DNA of 64,000 nt from assembly GCA_963576475.1 (NCBI GenBank), contig OY754982.1:15256217-15320216 (forward strand), given 5' to 3'. Each line of letters starts with the position of its first letter. The stretch's first letter is position 1. A program made the translations under genes and the position numbers. Below are positions 9,869 through 21,289 of the stretch, piece by piece. This DNA is from Molanna angustata. Taxonomy: Eukaryota > Arthropoda > Insecta > Trichoptera > Molannidae. Under the pieces are notes generated by a model, which was not told the DNA's origin, ran no database searches, and was given only the letters and a program-made list of their open reading frames with translations.

Positions 9869-10464
9869 CAGGGGTGGCTGACTTGATTAGATCCAAGATC
9901 TACTGATTACTGAGGAATCTACCAATCGTGCGATCTACCAATCACATACTTCTTGAAATTTTAAATGAAACAGCATAGTTCAGTACACAACCAAGTAGTA
10001 ATTTTCTATTTTATTAAGAGGGAAAACATAAAACTGAAAATTATTTTTAGTAACTACTTATGTTTATTTGTGTGAGCACTGCGTCTGAGCATCTTCCGCT
10101 AGATTAGCAATATCAGGTTTGTAGTTGGAAATTGCCAACGAAAAGAATCCAGTGTATGAACGTCTGTCAAGCGAGAACGGTGTTTATTTTTCGTTTATTT
10201 TAAGTAGGAAAATGCTGACTCACATAAATATGTTGAACCAAAACACGAATGCAATTGTTCAACACATTTCTTCAAACGTGAATATTTCTCGTTGGAAACC
10301 AATGCCCAGAAATCTAGATCCATAAGTAACGTGATAACGTGATACATGCAGCAGTTGGTGTTTACATTGCTCAGTCTGTTCTACGTATTTATGTATGTTT
10401 ATATTTTTTGCCTTGCCACGATCGACTGGACTAATAGTCGCCATAGACCGGTTGGCCACCCCTA
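9869..10464. mobile_element. hAT-like non-autonomous element with exact 8-bp target duplication
   Basis: The left end is CAGGGGTGGCTGACT and the right end AACCGGTTGGCCACCCCTA, giving imperfect 10-15 bp TIRs. The flanks are the identical 8-mer TAATAAAT at 9861-9868 and 10465-10472, the size expected of hAT transposition. The 596-bp interior has no credible transposase. Confidence 0.85.
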
Positions 10465-10472
10465 TAATAAAT

Positions 10473-11284
10473 CAACTAATAGCAGACAAGCCAACATACG
10501 CTCGGGCAGGACTACGTCTGTTAGGTTCACAAGTTGATATTAAAATTAAAATTAGTGTTTTATTTTTAATCATCATAGAGATTCATCAACAATTGTCGTC
10601 AACAAACTAAATAAATTATTATTCAATAAATTATATTTATAAAATAGATCCTAATGACAGATTAAAATGGTATGTAATCAAGTATAGATATCACAAAAAT
10701 GTGTTTGATGCTGATGTAGCAATAATTTTTTTTCTTTTAAACCATCTTCTTAATATCACCATTTGATACAGATTAAACGTTGACCTTCAATATTCTTATG
10801 TAAATATACACAACTGAATAGACTGAAAACATACTGATAGAATGTAATTAAAAATTCTAGTATAGGTAATAGCTTCATTTCAATACATTCTTGGTATTTT
10901 AAACATAAGATTTCACATACAATCCAACTTATTGATAAACATCACCATGAATAACTAATTGTTATACACAAGTAGTGACATTGTGAAAGATAGGAGAACC
11001 TATAACTTTAGTATGAGGAGAGCTAATCCCAACAGTTTGCAAAGACAGAGAGGAGTCAAGAAGAACAAGTTGTACATAAGTATAGTTGGTGGCAATTATC
11101 TTGAGTATGTCACATTGGGTGCGCTGTTTTTTGCTTCGTTGTTATATGTGTAAACTTCTTCACTCCACAAAGAAAATACTCAGATTATTTACCGGAAACT
11201 ATAGTAAATGTATAATATAGATATTATCAGGGTACAATAGTTCCTTTATGGTAATTTTTGACGCATTATAAATATCCCAAATAG
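10473..11284. other. No gene recognised between two hAT-like elements
   Basis: AT-rich. The piece at about 10478-10530 (CGCTCGGGCAGGACTACGTC) resembles the reversed family-C edge near 25.38 kb. Nothing else is supportable. Confidence 0.4.
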
Positions 11285-12702
11285 CAGTGGCGTGTGAGGG
11301 GTCCTTTAGCTGGGTATGCCCAGCAAAAATTACAACCTCTGCTTAGTCAACCTCCATAATACTTCCACCTAAAATTTATTATTCCCCCAACTCCTGTTTT
11401 GTACTATGTGCAAAACAAAATTTATTCGCATAGTGTGAAGGTAGAAGCAAATAAATTAAAAAACTGCATAATTATTTAAATATTTCAATACTGTTAACGA
11501 ACACATTTTTATCAAAAATATTTTAAATGCGTCCCTTTTCTCAAATAATTATATTAATGACTTACTGTAGATATTATGAAAATTGTTGGTTAAAATTTAA
11601 TTGGTCAGAAATATTCAGAGACATCTATGAAGTGTCTCTCCAACCATCATTGGTTCATAACCACATTTACTAATAGCAATATTGTTTTCAGCCATTTGCC
11701 ATTTGTTGTTATATATTGATATTATATTACACAAACTACCCTTTTTACGTTATTTAACTACTATATTTTCTAGAATCTGCTTAAAAATATTGACTTTATT
11801 TTATGTGTATGTAATTTTTTTTTACAAAATGTCATCATTGCTTATTTTTGAGTAAATCTACATTATTTATGAAAATCCATATAAATTATATAAAATGTTA
11901 TAAAAATCTTATTTTCTTTTTTACTACTGAATTGAATTTAAACGTTTAGAATTATGTGGCATATAACTTCGATTTTTGCATAAATATCAAATGCATAAAA
12001 TTAATCTTATAAGTATATATTTTATGAAATGTAATTAGAAACTATAAAATTATCACTGTCCATATTTTTATTTCTCAGCATTTTAAAATTAAACAAGATA
12101 CTTCTGTATAATTTGAATGAAAATAATGCAATATAATATGAGCCAAATGACAGTAACATAATCAGACGGTCACTTTTGTAACTATCATGTTGTTGATTTA
12201 TTGCTTTATTTCCAAACTAAACCAGCAGAATATTCTTACACCCACCCATACATGTAAACTGTGTAAAGGGCTCCATAAAATATGCAGATACACTACAATA
12301 AAAAATTGTTCTTGTAGTCATATACATTGTATGTTCAAGTATGTTAGGCATACTGCTATGAACAGAAAGATAAAATTAAAGAGATTCATAATCTGTAACG
12401 AAACAAATCGTAAAAGACAAAGAATATTACAGACATTAACTCAAAACTTCTTGGAAGTAATGTTGCAAACGTTTTTAGTATGTGTTGCAAACAGATGAAA
12501 ATAATTACAGGCAAGTTTTCTTATTTTTTGAAATTAATATCTTTGTTAATATTTACATAACAAAAAATAAAAACTGTTATATGATTAGTGATACACGTTT
12601 TACAACTTGATTATATTATTAAAAAAAATCATACAAGATTAAAAAAAATATATTTGCATAGTGATGCCGGGCATAAGGGCATGTATGGCTCGCACGCCAC
12701 TG
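11285..12702. mobile_element. hAT-like element, 1.42 kb, degenerate
   Basis: The left end is CAGTGGCGTGTGAGGGG and the right end GGCTCGCACGCCACTG, TIRs of the common hAT form CAGTGGCGTGYGAG. Subterminal GGGTATGCCC / GGGCATAAGGGC also pair. The 8-bp flanks (CCAAATAG, CTAGATAT) are only partly alike, so the duplication has decayed or one end has moved. The AT-rich interior has no recognisable transposase. Confidence 0.65.
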
Positions 12703-12829
12703 CTAGATATGACATTCATTCAAAAAACGCAAAAATCAGATGCTATTACGGATATTTTTTCGAGTTACGAAAATGAGCGGCAAGCACACGAATTTCTAAG
12801 CTAGTTATGTTCATAAAATGTGGCAACTT

Positions 12830-12850
12830 GTTATTGGGTGCGTGTTAAAT
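12830..12850. repeat. Copy of the TTGTTATTGGGTGYGTGTTAA motif
   Basis: The same 20-bp end sequence flanks the small element at 40.35-40.59 kb and appears degraded at 44.56 kb. Confidence 0.45.
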
Positions 12851-13049
12851 TAATATATGACCATAGTACCTGTTAGTAGTCCGAGAAACAATACAAAATA
12901 AAATAAATAAGATATTCAATTGAAATCTCTGTTATGTTTTCAAACAATTATTGAGGAAAATGAAAGTACACATGGGTAGGTTAGGTACATACCCGATAGT
13001 GTGTATCGTATCGTTTAATATGTATTACCCACGTCGTTGTACTGTACTA

Positions 13050-13215
13050 GTATTGCACACGCGACGTTCGATATCGCGCAAAATACGCGAAGCGAGCGAG
13101 GATGCGGGGAGTGGACGCTGTTTCCATGACGACGATATACGCGCTGCAATGACGGTCGCGCGTTGTCATGGAAACATTCCCCATACGTCACAGCGAAACT
13201 TACATTCGGGACAGT
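13050..13215. promoter_or_regulatory. GC-rich island with two X-box motifs
   Basis: A CpG-rich patch in AT-rich surroundings. GTCGTCATGGAAAC on the minus strand (13133-13120) and GTTGTCATGGAAAC on the plus strand (13162-13175) both fit the RFX X-box consensus GTHNYYATRRNAAC, facing each other 28 bp apart. ACGTCA follows at about 13187. The layout resembles a TATA-less promoter. No adjacent first coding exon was recognised, so the target gene is unknown. Confidence 0.5.
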
Positions 13216-13319
13216 GCTGTTGTTTCGCAAGAATTTTCCATTTTCAATGGACAAAACACTATAGTAATATATATTAATAGGTTGTCTAATTAATTGCGCC
13301 AAAATTAATTCGTTCCCAT

Positions 13320-13410
13320 AAAATAGGTACATAATTAGAATATTTTTATTGTTCCACATACGCAAACATTAGATTTTTTGTCTTCGGGAGTCAATGATAT
13401 TTACATATAA
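13320..13410 (+). repeat. Repeat family A fragment
   Basis: It matches the family-A head: TTTTTATTGTTCCACATACG, CAAACATTAGATTTTTTG, CGGGAGTCAATGATATTT. Confidence 0.6.
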
Positions 13411-14479
13411 TAATAATAAAACTATAGAATACTCATTCCCATACAATACCTCGCTGAAAAAGTGAAGCCGTTTTATTGGCCGGCTCGTGTCAATATATGT
13501 ATGACTCTGCTGGTAGACATTGTTCGTATAGTACTACTCGTTATGACTGCGTAAATAATTTTGCAAGAAGTTAAAAAAATACCTATTTGGAGAACGTATC
13601 ACGCAGACGGCCAAATGATTACTGAATGCTCGTAGCAAAATGTTGACCAAATTAGTCAACATAAAGCAGTCGCGTTTACTGCAGGCTAAATAGTATTATT
13701 ATATCGACGGTGGAAAGGCTAATTGACTAACACGCCAATTTTGGCGATATTGAGTTATATACACCGTTGGAATCGTCTTTTTTTTCTGCGTCGAATGGTT
13801 TTGGTTTCACGACGATCAAATAACTTTTTTGGCGTATTAGTCATTTTAAAATGCTTACAGTTTAAGAAGATATAAAAAGATACTATGGCTAAAACGACAC
13901 AAAATACTGTGTTTTTTTTTTAAACTTCAGTTAGCTATGAGTTGAGAAATGATATTTTGATTTTAGGCACCTTGCCTTTTTATGATTTCAACAATCTGAG
14001 CTTATTAGATTTTATTCTTGATTGATAATTTTTCGATATATCTGTTTAGAGTTTTTTCTCGATTATATCATTTTTTTTACGGCACGTTAGCCTTTAATCC
14101 TTACTCGAAAATAGTATGTCACTGATGGTTAGTCAATAAAACCCACTTCATTTATACTACATTCGGCGTGTTAGTCTTTTATACTCACTAGAAAAAATAA
14201 GCCAATGGCGTTTTAGTCAAATAAACCCATTTCATTTTTACTACTTTCGGCACGTTAGACAATTTGCTTCACACATCTTTAATAATTTTCAACGTGTTAA
14301 TCATTTTACTGCAATCATATTTTTATTATGATTGTCTGTTAATCAAATAAAATAAATACCAAAAGTACAGAAGTGGTTTGTTAGCTGTAAATTTAAGGGA
14401 GCAAATTGTCGTTACTTAAATGCTATAAACAGCGGCACTGTCTCGTTGTGACGTTAGTCTATGCACAACCGTGGTAAGA

Positions 14480-16907
14480 GGAGCGCGTCATGCTAATCTA
14501 TTCCATACCATCACACCCTTTCCCTATTTGGGGTAGGCAGAGATAACCGAACGCCATACTCCTCTCTCTTGACATATATTTTCGCTTCGTTCACGATCAT
14601 GCGTATTCTCATACACGTTCTTATGTTATTCTTAGTTCTTACGTCTCCATCTTTCAAAATTCCATTTATGTGATCGTGCCAAATTTTCCTTGGCCGACTT
14701 CTACTTTTCTTTCCTCTTTTATCAGCCTTATATACTTTTTTGTCAGACTGTCATTACTCTTTCTATGTGGCCACAATACCTTAGGACATTTATTTTCATC
14801 TTACTTACGATATTTCTTTACTCTTCACTCTATTCCCTGCTGTTACTCTCCTTTCAATGTCTTTTTCCAGTCTTCCATCATGCTGAAACATGCTTCCTAA
14901 GTATAAATATTCATCGACTTGTTCTAATTGTACATTCTCCACTCGTATCTCGCATTTTGTTCGTCTTTTGTCCTTCTCAAATACCATCATTTTAGATTTA
15001 GTTGCATTCATTCTCAGTCCATTTTTCATGCATCCATCGATTACTATTTTAACATTAGATCACATAGAGTAACATCTTCCAGTTAAAAAATTGAGCAGAC
15101 GGTGATAATACGCACCCTTGCTTCACTCCCTTATTAATGGATAACCATCCTGTAAGAGAGTTTTCAATCCTCACAAAGGCTTGGCTTTCTTCGTAGAGAG
15201 ATGATATTGCCCTAATTAACCTGCCTCCCGCTCCATACACTGATAGCACATTCCAAAGCTTTTCACGGACTCGTAGGCCTTATCCAGGTCTACGAAAGCA
15301 CAGAAAAATTTCTGGTTTTTTGCCAGAACCTTTTCAGTCGTCTTTCGAAAGGAAAAGATTTGGTCGATGCAACCTCTACCTCCAACATTCACTACTTATG
15401 CATCCCATACCTCATTTGCTGTAACCTCAACTTTTGGTCCAGTATCCTAGCATACAATTTTCCAACCGAACTCAGCAGACTGTTAGCCCGGTAGTTTTTT
15501 TAATCTAATTTTGACCCTTTCTTAAAAAGGGGCACATTCACTACGTTTCTCCAATCTGACGGGGTACGTCTTGTCTCCCAACATTTATTAATTTATTTTT
15601 TGAAGAGGCAATGACACCACTCCATCGTCTTTTCAGCACCATATTTGATAAATTCGGTTGGTATACAGTCAAATCCCGAGGCCTTTCCTGTATGTGCATG
15701 CGTTACTGCTTCTCTGACATCTTTATCCATACAACCATCTTTATCTTTTATACATTTCGGACTTCGCATAACTCCTTGTTTTCGTCGATTTACTCTTTTC
15801 CAGAACATTTTTGTGTTTCCAGAAAAAATAATCACAATTTTCATGCTTTCTTTTTCTGTCAGTGTATTTTTTTCTTCTTTAACTGTTTTTTTTCCTCTTG
15901 CACTCTGTACATATATTTTTAGCTCTTTCTTCCTTCTCGCATCCAGATCCTTTACATGACAACCATTTCTTCCACGCATTTCGTTTTTCTTCCACTACTT
16001 TCTTTACTCATTCATTCCACCAAGCATCCCTTTTTATTCTACCTCTTTTTGCTTTGCCATACACATTTTTAGCCACGTTGAATACATTGTTTTTAAGTAT
16101 ACTCCATGTGCCACTTATATTCATCTCTCTCACTGTGTGGGGACTTAAGGCGCACTCAATTCTTCTTGCAAATTCTTGTCTGATACATTCCTCTTACAGC
16201 CTCTCTATTTTGATACGCGGTGGTAGACTGCCACGATTAGTTCTAGAGCGCCAACCCGTAAACAGGCATATTTTTGTGACAACCAAAAAATGGTCTGTCT
16301 CCAGCTCGGCACCCTCGTATCAACAGTCGTTTTTCTCAGAGCAATGTCCACACATACAAAATCTTTCATTTTCTATTTCCCATGCATACATATGAATTAT
16401 TTTGTGATCAAAAATTGTGTTTGATACAAAGAGGTCCATTTTCACACAAACAGTCTTTTGCCGTTATCATTCACTTTATCGGCTATCGCCGTAAGGTCCG
16501 AGAGTTGATTCGAAATCTTTTCTCCAGATGCCTACCCAGCCATTCAAATCGCCTGCCAGAATCAACTTTTCATTTTCTATTTTCCTGTTCATTTCCTCTA
16601 TAAAACTTGCCCAAAACTCATCTTTTGCATTCTCCAAGCTAGAGTTTACAGGCTCATATCCTATAAACAGAAACACACCTGTGATTCTCATCTTAAATCT
16701 GGTCCACATGAGTCTTGAGCTTACAAACATATATTTTTTCATACACTCTACCATTCGCTCATCTAATATCGCCCCTACTCCCTCGCATGAAAAATCATCT
16801 TCTCTTAGGCCCGACCATAGTTCCATTCTTCTATCGTGTCTTTCATTCATAACACTTCCTTTCCTTTTTGTTTTGGTCAAGCAAAGCAACCAGAATTTTA
16901 TTGTCAC
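14480..16907 (-). mobile_element. RTE-like non-LTR retrotransposon, frameshifted
   Basis: Reading on the minus strand, an APE-type endonuclease segment (16907-16476) has LILAGDLNGWVG and LGPYGDSR. Next comes a connecting/RT N-terminal segment (15979-15593) with TGKASGFDCIPTEFIKYGAE. An RT segment (15249-15055) has KGVKQGCVLSP, and a C-terminal RT segment (15029-14805) has NATKSKMMVF and VDEYLYLGSMF. The order EN-RT and these motifs match RTE-clade elements. Several frameshifts and stops make it inactive. Its 3' end near 14.5 kb has the GGGTAGGCAGAG motif also seen at 41.2 kb. Confidence 0.85.
16476..16907 (-). pseudogene. RTE endonuclease domain fragment
   Basis: The open segment of 143 residues contains the endonuclease block LILAGDLNGWVG (a phosphohydrolase GDxN motif), then WRKDFESTLGPYGDSR. 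The preceding region (FLFIGYEPVNSSLENAKDEF) is the usual spacer. The protein is truncated at both ends by frame breaks. Confidence 0.8.
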
Positions 16908-17136
16908 GTTATTATTATATATCGCAAGTGCTTACCTATTTACTATACATGAAGCGCTGTTATTATTATTATGGTCCAAAAACCCTACAAATTAATATTA
17001 TACATACATAGGTACCTACCTACCTAGTGCAAAAACCCTATACCTATAGCTATGGTGTTTTCATCACTACATAACATCACAACATCAAAACATTGTTAAA
17101 ATTTTGATGATACATATTATATAATATATATTATAG

Positions 17137-17907
17137 TTGATAAATTTAGAGATTTGCTTGAGTCAAAACTATTTCCAGTATGATAATGTTGTTTACCAAC
17201 AAAAAGAAGGATTACCAATGGGAGCCCGTACAAGTCCACTTATAGCCGACATTTTTGTAGATTTCTTAGAAAATAAAATATTTGGATCAAATTCGGTTTT
17301 ATTGAAATATATATTTTTATGGAAGAGATACGTGGACGATATATTTTGCATTTTTACCGGTACTGATCGACAATTAAAGTTGCTCTTAAATTTTATAAAC
17401 TCGTTTCACCCTAAGATTCAGTTCACATTGGAAATAGAAAAGGAAAAAACACTTAATTTTTTAGATTTAAAATTGACAATAGTAAATAATAAAATTGAAT
17501 TTGATATATATCGTAAACCGACCTATACAGATACAACTATCCACAATACATCCAACCATCCAGCATCCCATAAACATTCCGCTTATCATTCCATGGTCCA
17601 TAGATTACTAAATATACCACTATCATCAAATAATTTTAATAAAGAACTAAATACAATAAAACAGATTGCATACAATAATGGTTATAACAGTAAATTGATA
17701 GACTCTATTTTAAATAAAAAAAATAAAAATATTAACGTCAATAGATACCTACATAGTTATAATACAAATATCAAAAAAGATGAATATAGATGGAGACGCA
17801 TATTGTTTGTTAATAATTTATCCCAACTAGTCTCAAATTTCTTACCAAAAGACATAAGACCGGCATTTTACCATTTTACACTGACAATAATATTGGAAAA
17901 AGTTTAA
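17137..17907 (+). pseudogene. Penelope-like reverse transcriptase, C-terminal 256 residues
   Basis: It shows the PLE block GLPMGARTSPLIADIFVDFL, the catalytic YVDDIFCIF (YxDD), FLDLKLTI, then FDIYRKPTYTDTTIH and HRLLNIPLSSNNFNKELN. The frame ends at 17907. In the +1 frame the protein continues from AFY directly as TDNNIGKSLMNSKDKDN into the GIY-YIG part, so one frameshift near 17875 splits a single ancestral ORF. Telomerase-related RTs of this type copy RNA for retrotransposition. This copy is inactive because of truncation and frameshift. Confidence 0.9.
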
Positions 17908-18350
17908 TGAATTCCAAAGATAAAGATAATAAAATGGAAAACTCCAGCGTATACCAACTGACATGTGGAGACTGCTCTGCAGTCTACATAGGAAAAACAG
18001 GACGGAAATTTGAGACTAGAGTAAAAGAACATATTAGATGTATAAACAATGATAATTTTTCGGAATTCGCAGAACACTTAGTACTTAATGATCATCAATT
18101 TAATATGCAATCGGGAACAAAAATTTTACACGTCAACAAAGTAGGTCTCCGTCTTGATAATTTAGAGTCGCTAGAAATTAAAAAGTGTATTAATTCAAAA
18201 CAGAACATAATAAACAATCAGTTAAATTTATCTTTCAGTCCATTATTAAATATGTTTCCTTTTACTTCTAATCCTTCAGCCAATCGGACCCACCCTGCAC
18301 AAGACCCAACCCTAAGTACCCCCACCCTACCTCTACCTCCGCCCCCATAG
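17907..18350 (+). pseudogene. Penelope-like GIY-YIG endonuclease domain
   Basis: 147 residues with VYQLTCGDCSAVYIGKTGRK, the GIY-YIG core with the Cys pair (CGDC) typical of PLEs. FETRVKEHIR follows, then EFAEHLVLNDHQF and LESLEIKKCINSK, and a low-complexity Pro/Thr tail. The frame is intact, but it is separated from the RT by a frameshift. Confidence 0.9.
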
Positions 18351-18384
18351 ATTTCTTGTAAGCACGTCGTCACATTCTGTTTCA

Positions 18385-18443
18385 GTTGAAAGTTAGCCTG
18401 ATGAGGGAACGGTTAGTTCCGAAACCGGTCGCATCGTTTCAAC
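18385..18443 (+). ncRNA. Hammerhead ribozyme (type I, palindromic stem III)
   Basis: Distal stem I is GTTGAAA (18385-18391) with TTTCAAC (18437-18443). Proximal stem I is GC (18396-18397) with GC (18431-18432), with a 4x4 internal loop between them. The core is CTGATGA (18398-18404). Stem II is GGAAC/GTTCC around GGTTA, followed by GAAA (18421-18424). Stem III is the self-complementary ACCGGT (18424-18429), then the cleavage-site C at 18430. All invariant core bases are present. The loopless palindromic stem III suggests activity as a dimer, as reported for Penelope-like elements. Confidence 0.87.
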
Positions 18444-19369
18444 CAAAAAACGTGGTTAATACAAAGTTATATCTTTAAATTTAATTTTTTAAATATGAAC
18501 CACAAAGTTAACATTCAAACATTTGAAAAAAAAAAGATAAATTTATGATTGAATGATTTAATTTATTATTAATTTTATTACATACTCATATTTTTCTCAA
18601 TAGGCCAATAGGTCATATTTTTATTTTTCAATAGACAATAAGGTTTAATGATATTTACAATTTTGACTTTTTGTTTTAATATATTTTTTATAGTTAAATG
18701 AATATATTTTCCTATAATTTCCTATATATTAAAATAAGTAGCCCCTTCAAAAAATTTTTGTGCCACGTTTATGATCACTATTACATCATGTTTTCATCGT
18801 TTTATTGATATAAAACATGCCTCATTAGATGTTTTACTTGAATATTTAATGTTATTGATTCATGAAGTTATGTGTTATACCCGATGCAATTTTACTCTTT
18901 AGTTACCTTAACTTCTTTTTACTGGACGTTTTGTCGGATAAAAATGCACGTTAGTCAAAAAGACCTATTAAAAACATATAAAATTAGGATGTTAATCATT
19001 TTACTAGACAATTTATTGGGTAAAAATGCACGTTAGTCAATTAGACCTACCGGAAAATATACAGATGTATGATGTTAGTCGTTTTACCTGACTGTCTCAG
19101 AAAACAATTTGACTAACAGACCACTTATCTCGCAGGGCTTTTAACTAAATAGAATGTTATTTATTTCAATAAATAACATAAAAAATCTTCTAAAACTTGT
19201 AGAAAACAAGTTTAAAATATATTAATTCGTTTAATTGTTATGATTTTTTTTCAAAAAATTTAAACTTTAAATCGCTCTACTGTAAAGTTGATGAACTGCA
19301 CGTTAGTCAAATAGCCTTTCCACCGTCGATATATTATACTATTATTATACAATGGATATTTATGAAATT

Positions 19370-19660
19370 TTTTTTAACGTTGCAATAGAGAAAAAGTTGG
19401 AATATTACAGGAGAACCAGGAACTCAAGGCACTTACAGGGCTTAGAACCTGTCATCGGCTGGTTTACGTGATCACTTTATGAGCTTGCGCAACGTTCACC
19501 AATCATGCCTTCTTCGAATTTTAAAAATTCTATATAATTTAATCATGAAAATCTGATCGTTTGAAAATAAGCTGAAAACACCATCGCCGTCTATGAAATG
19601 ACGAAGAAAAAAATTGTAACGCCATTTATTGAAAAATTGGTTGGTAAACAATGAAAGCAA
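19370..19660 (+). repeat. Repeat family A copy
   Basis: It shares GAGAACCAGGAACTCAAGGC, CTGTCATCGGCTGGTTTACG, CTTGCGCAACGTTCACCAAT and GTAACGCCATTTATTGA with the copy at 0.96-1.5 kb. It starts just outside the composite element. Confidence 0.75.
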
Positions 19661-19739
19661 AAGTCCTTATACAAATTTTACCATTGACCTATATCATGTA
19701 AAATATCTGCTTTGTATTATTATTATTACGGGGCCAACA

Positions 19740-20540
19740 AAATGGCGGTATACGTGAATCTTAAACAAGGACGTCAAAATAAAATTATAATTTAGGTGTT
19801 ACACAAGATGACAATCCAAAATAATATAACAAAGTTAAGCTGTCACCATCAAAAGTCGTCGTAACGATGAACGCCACAGTTTAGAATTTGATAATAATAA
19901 AATTCCATTTCAGCATCGGCGCTTAGTAGTTAGTTAAGTAGGTACCACAAGATAGTAGAACAAAAACGTGATAATTTGAATTCCAATATAGAACAGAATG
20001 ACGACACGACACGACACTCCCCCACCCGCCCTGCCCCGCCCCTCTCCTTAAGTTCGCTTTATTCCTTCAAACTATGCAAGTCTGGAATAGAATAGAATAG
20101 TCTCTCGCCCGAGAATGAGATGAATGGAATGCTTTTAAAAGGTCGGGTGTGTGCATTAAAAAAGGTTCCATTATGTATACATACAGCCAGCCACATTATT
20201 TAATACCTTTGAATCGAGAAAGAAGGCGAGAAAGCTTCCTTTCACAAAAACTCCAGGTTTACAACATCTAAGAACTTTATTCTATGTAATTTCTTTCAAA
20301 AACGATGCGTTATATTATGAAATTAAATATTAATTATGAATATTAAATTCAATTACGCAGATAAAGATAGTCAGAATTAAATAACTCAATTTGTAATGTG
20401 CTGCTAAGACAAATGTATATATTTTTCTAAAATTATGAGTAAGTATGAATATATCATAAATCATATGTAGGTCATAGAATTATAATATACATGTAGGTAT
20501 ACATTTTCTTAATATAATGCGTTGTTATGAATATATCCTA
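19740..20540. other. No gene recognised
   Basis: AT-rich with a C-rich patch at 20.02-20.05 kb (CCCCCACCCGCCCTGCCC). No coding or mobile signature that I can support. Confidence 0.4.
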
Positions 20541-20559
20541 AACTATTTGTATAACTTTG

Positions 20560-20735
20560 TATGGTGCAAGTGAATCTTGGACATGGAAGAAGATGCCGTG
20601 TGAACAACTTTTTTGGATGAAAGAAGGAAATATGTCGAAGATTTCCTATTAGTGAACATATATATTCTCTTTGCCTACCCCGTGAGGAACATGGCGTGAT
20701 GGTATATATGTATGTATGTATGTATGAACATATAT
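20560..20735 (+). repeat. RTE-like 3'-end fragment with TATG microsatellite
   Basis: TTTGCCTACCCCGTGAGG and GGCGTGATGGTATA followed by a short (TATG)n match, in reverse, the 3' ends at 14.5 and 41.2 kb. Confidence 0.45.
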
Positions 20736-20833
20736 ATATAATGACGGTACATGCAAGTGAATGAAGCTACGATACGCAAGAAGAGATGGCATGTCATAAT
20801 GTTATGTATTAATTGCAATTTTAAAGGATATTT

Positions 20834-21280
20834 TTTATTGCAGATTATCAACTAGAATCGTGCTGAGATTGTATTTTGAAAGTTTCATCACAATGTATGT
20901 GTGTGTGTGCTGTGTAGGTACTTTGTACGGCGTGTTTATTCTACATTATCGATTATAGACTAAAGTACTCATTCGATTCTTTTCAAATTTTGCATATTTG
21001 TATATCTAATACTCGCTTAGACCCCATTACATTTTGAAAGATATCTGATCAGTGCCCCAAACTAAGGAAACTTAAAATTTGATATTTTTTTTATTTTCAA
21101 ATTGCTAAAAAGGCACATCAGATTCATAAAATGACATCGAAGAATTATCAAGTTTTCACGATAAAATCGAAAATAATTTAACAAACTCATTTCATAAATG
21201 TGTTGAAAAACTTCCATACAAAATTTTAATACTTTATGGAGTACTGCGTTGGGCACAAACCCTTCGTTTCTGTGTGATAA
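20834..21280 (-). repeat. Repeat family B copy (reverse)
   Basis: It has TTATCAACTAGAATCGTGCT, GTACGGCGTGTTTATT, CTCGCTTAGACCCCATTA and TTGGGCACAAACCCTTCG. It is collinear with 3.62-4.15 kb in reverse. The hairpin end near 20.83 kb is lost. Confidence 0.7.
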
Positions 21281-21289
21281 AGTGAGTTA

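Larger units (their letters stand above)
17100..18480 (+). mobile_element. Penelope-like element, 5'-truncated
   Basis: It contains the C-terminal part of a Penelope RT, a GIY-YIG endonuclease and a downstream hammerhead ribozyme, in the canonical order. It starts abruptly in RT motif 4, so the first half of the RT is missing. It lies inside the composite element 13.7-19.3 kb, next to the RTE copy. Confidence 0.88.
13701..19332. mobile_element. Composite element with TCGACGGTGGAAAGGC inverted ends
   Basis: The left end is ATATCGACGGTGGAAAGGCT; the right end, reversed, is identical for those 20 bases and continues ATTTGACTAACGTGC against AATTGACTAACACGC. Both arms (13.70-14.47 and 18.90-19.33 kb) are full of a short degenerate motif around CACGTTAGTCAAATAGACC. 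The middle holds an RTE-like LINE (minus) and a Penelope-like element (plus), so these probably inserted into the host element. No transposase was recognised in the arms. The target duplication is unclear because both flanks are TA-rich. Confidence 0.65.

Noticed and set aside
12187..12498. 103-codon frame with Cys/His residues
   Set aside because: No spacing that matches a zinc finger. It lies inside a decayed hAT-like element and is AT-rich by chance.
15593..16995. Plus-strand frames of 100-165 codons
   Set aside because: Antisense shadows of the RTE LINE, which has recognisable EN and RT motifs on the minus strand.
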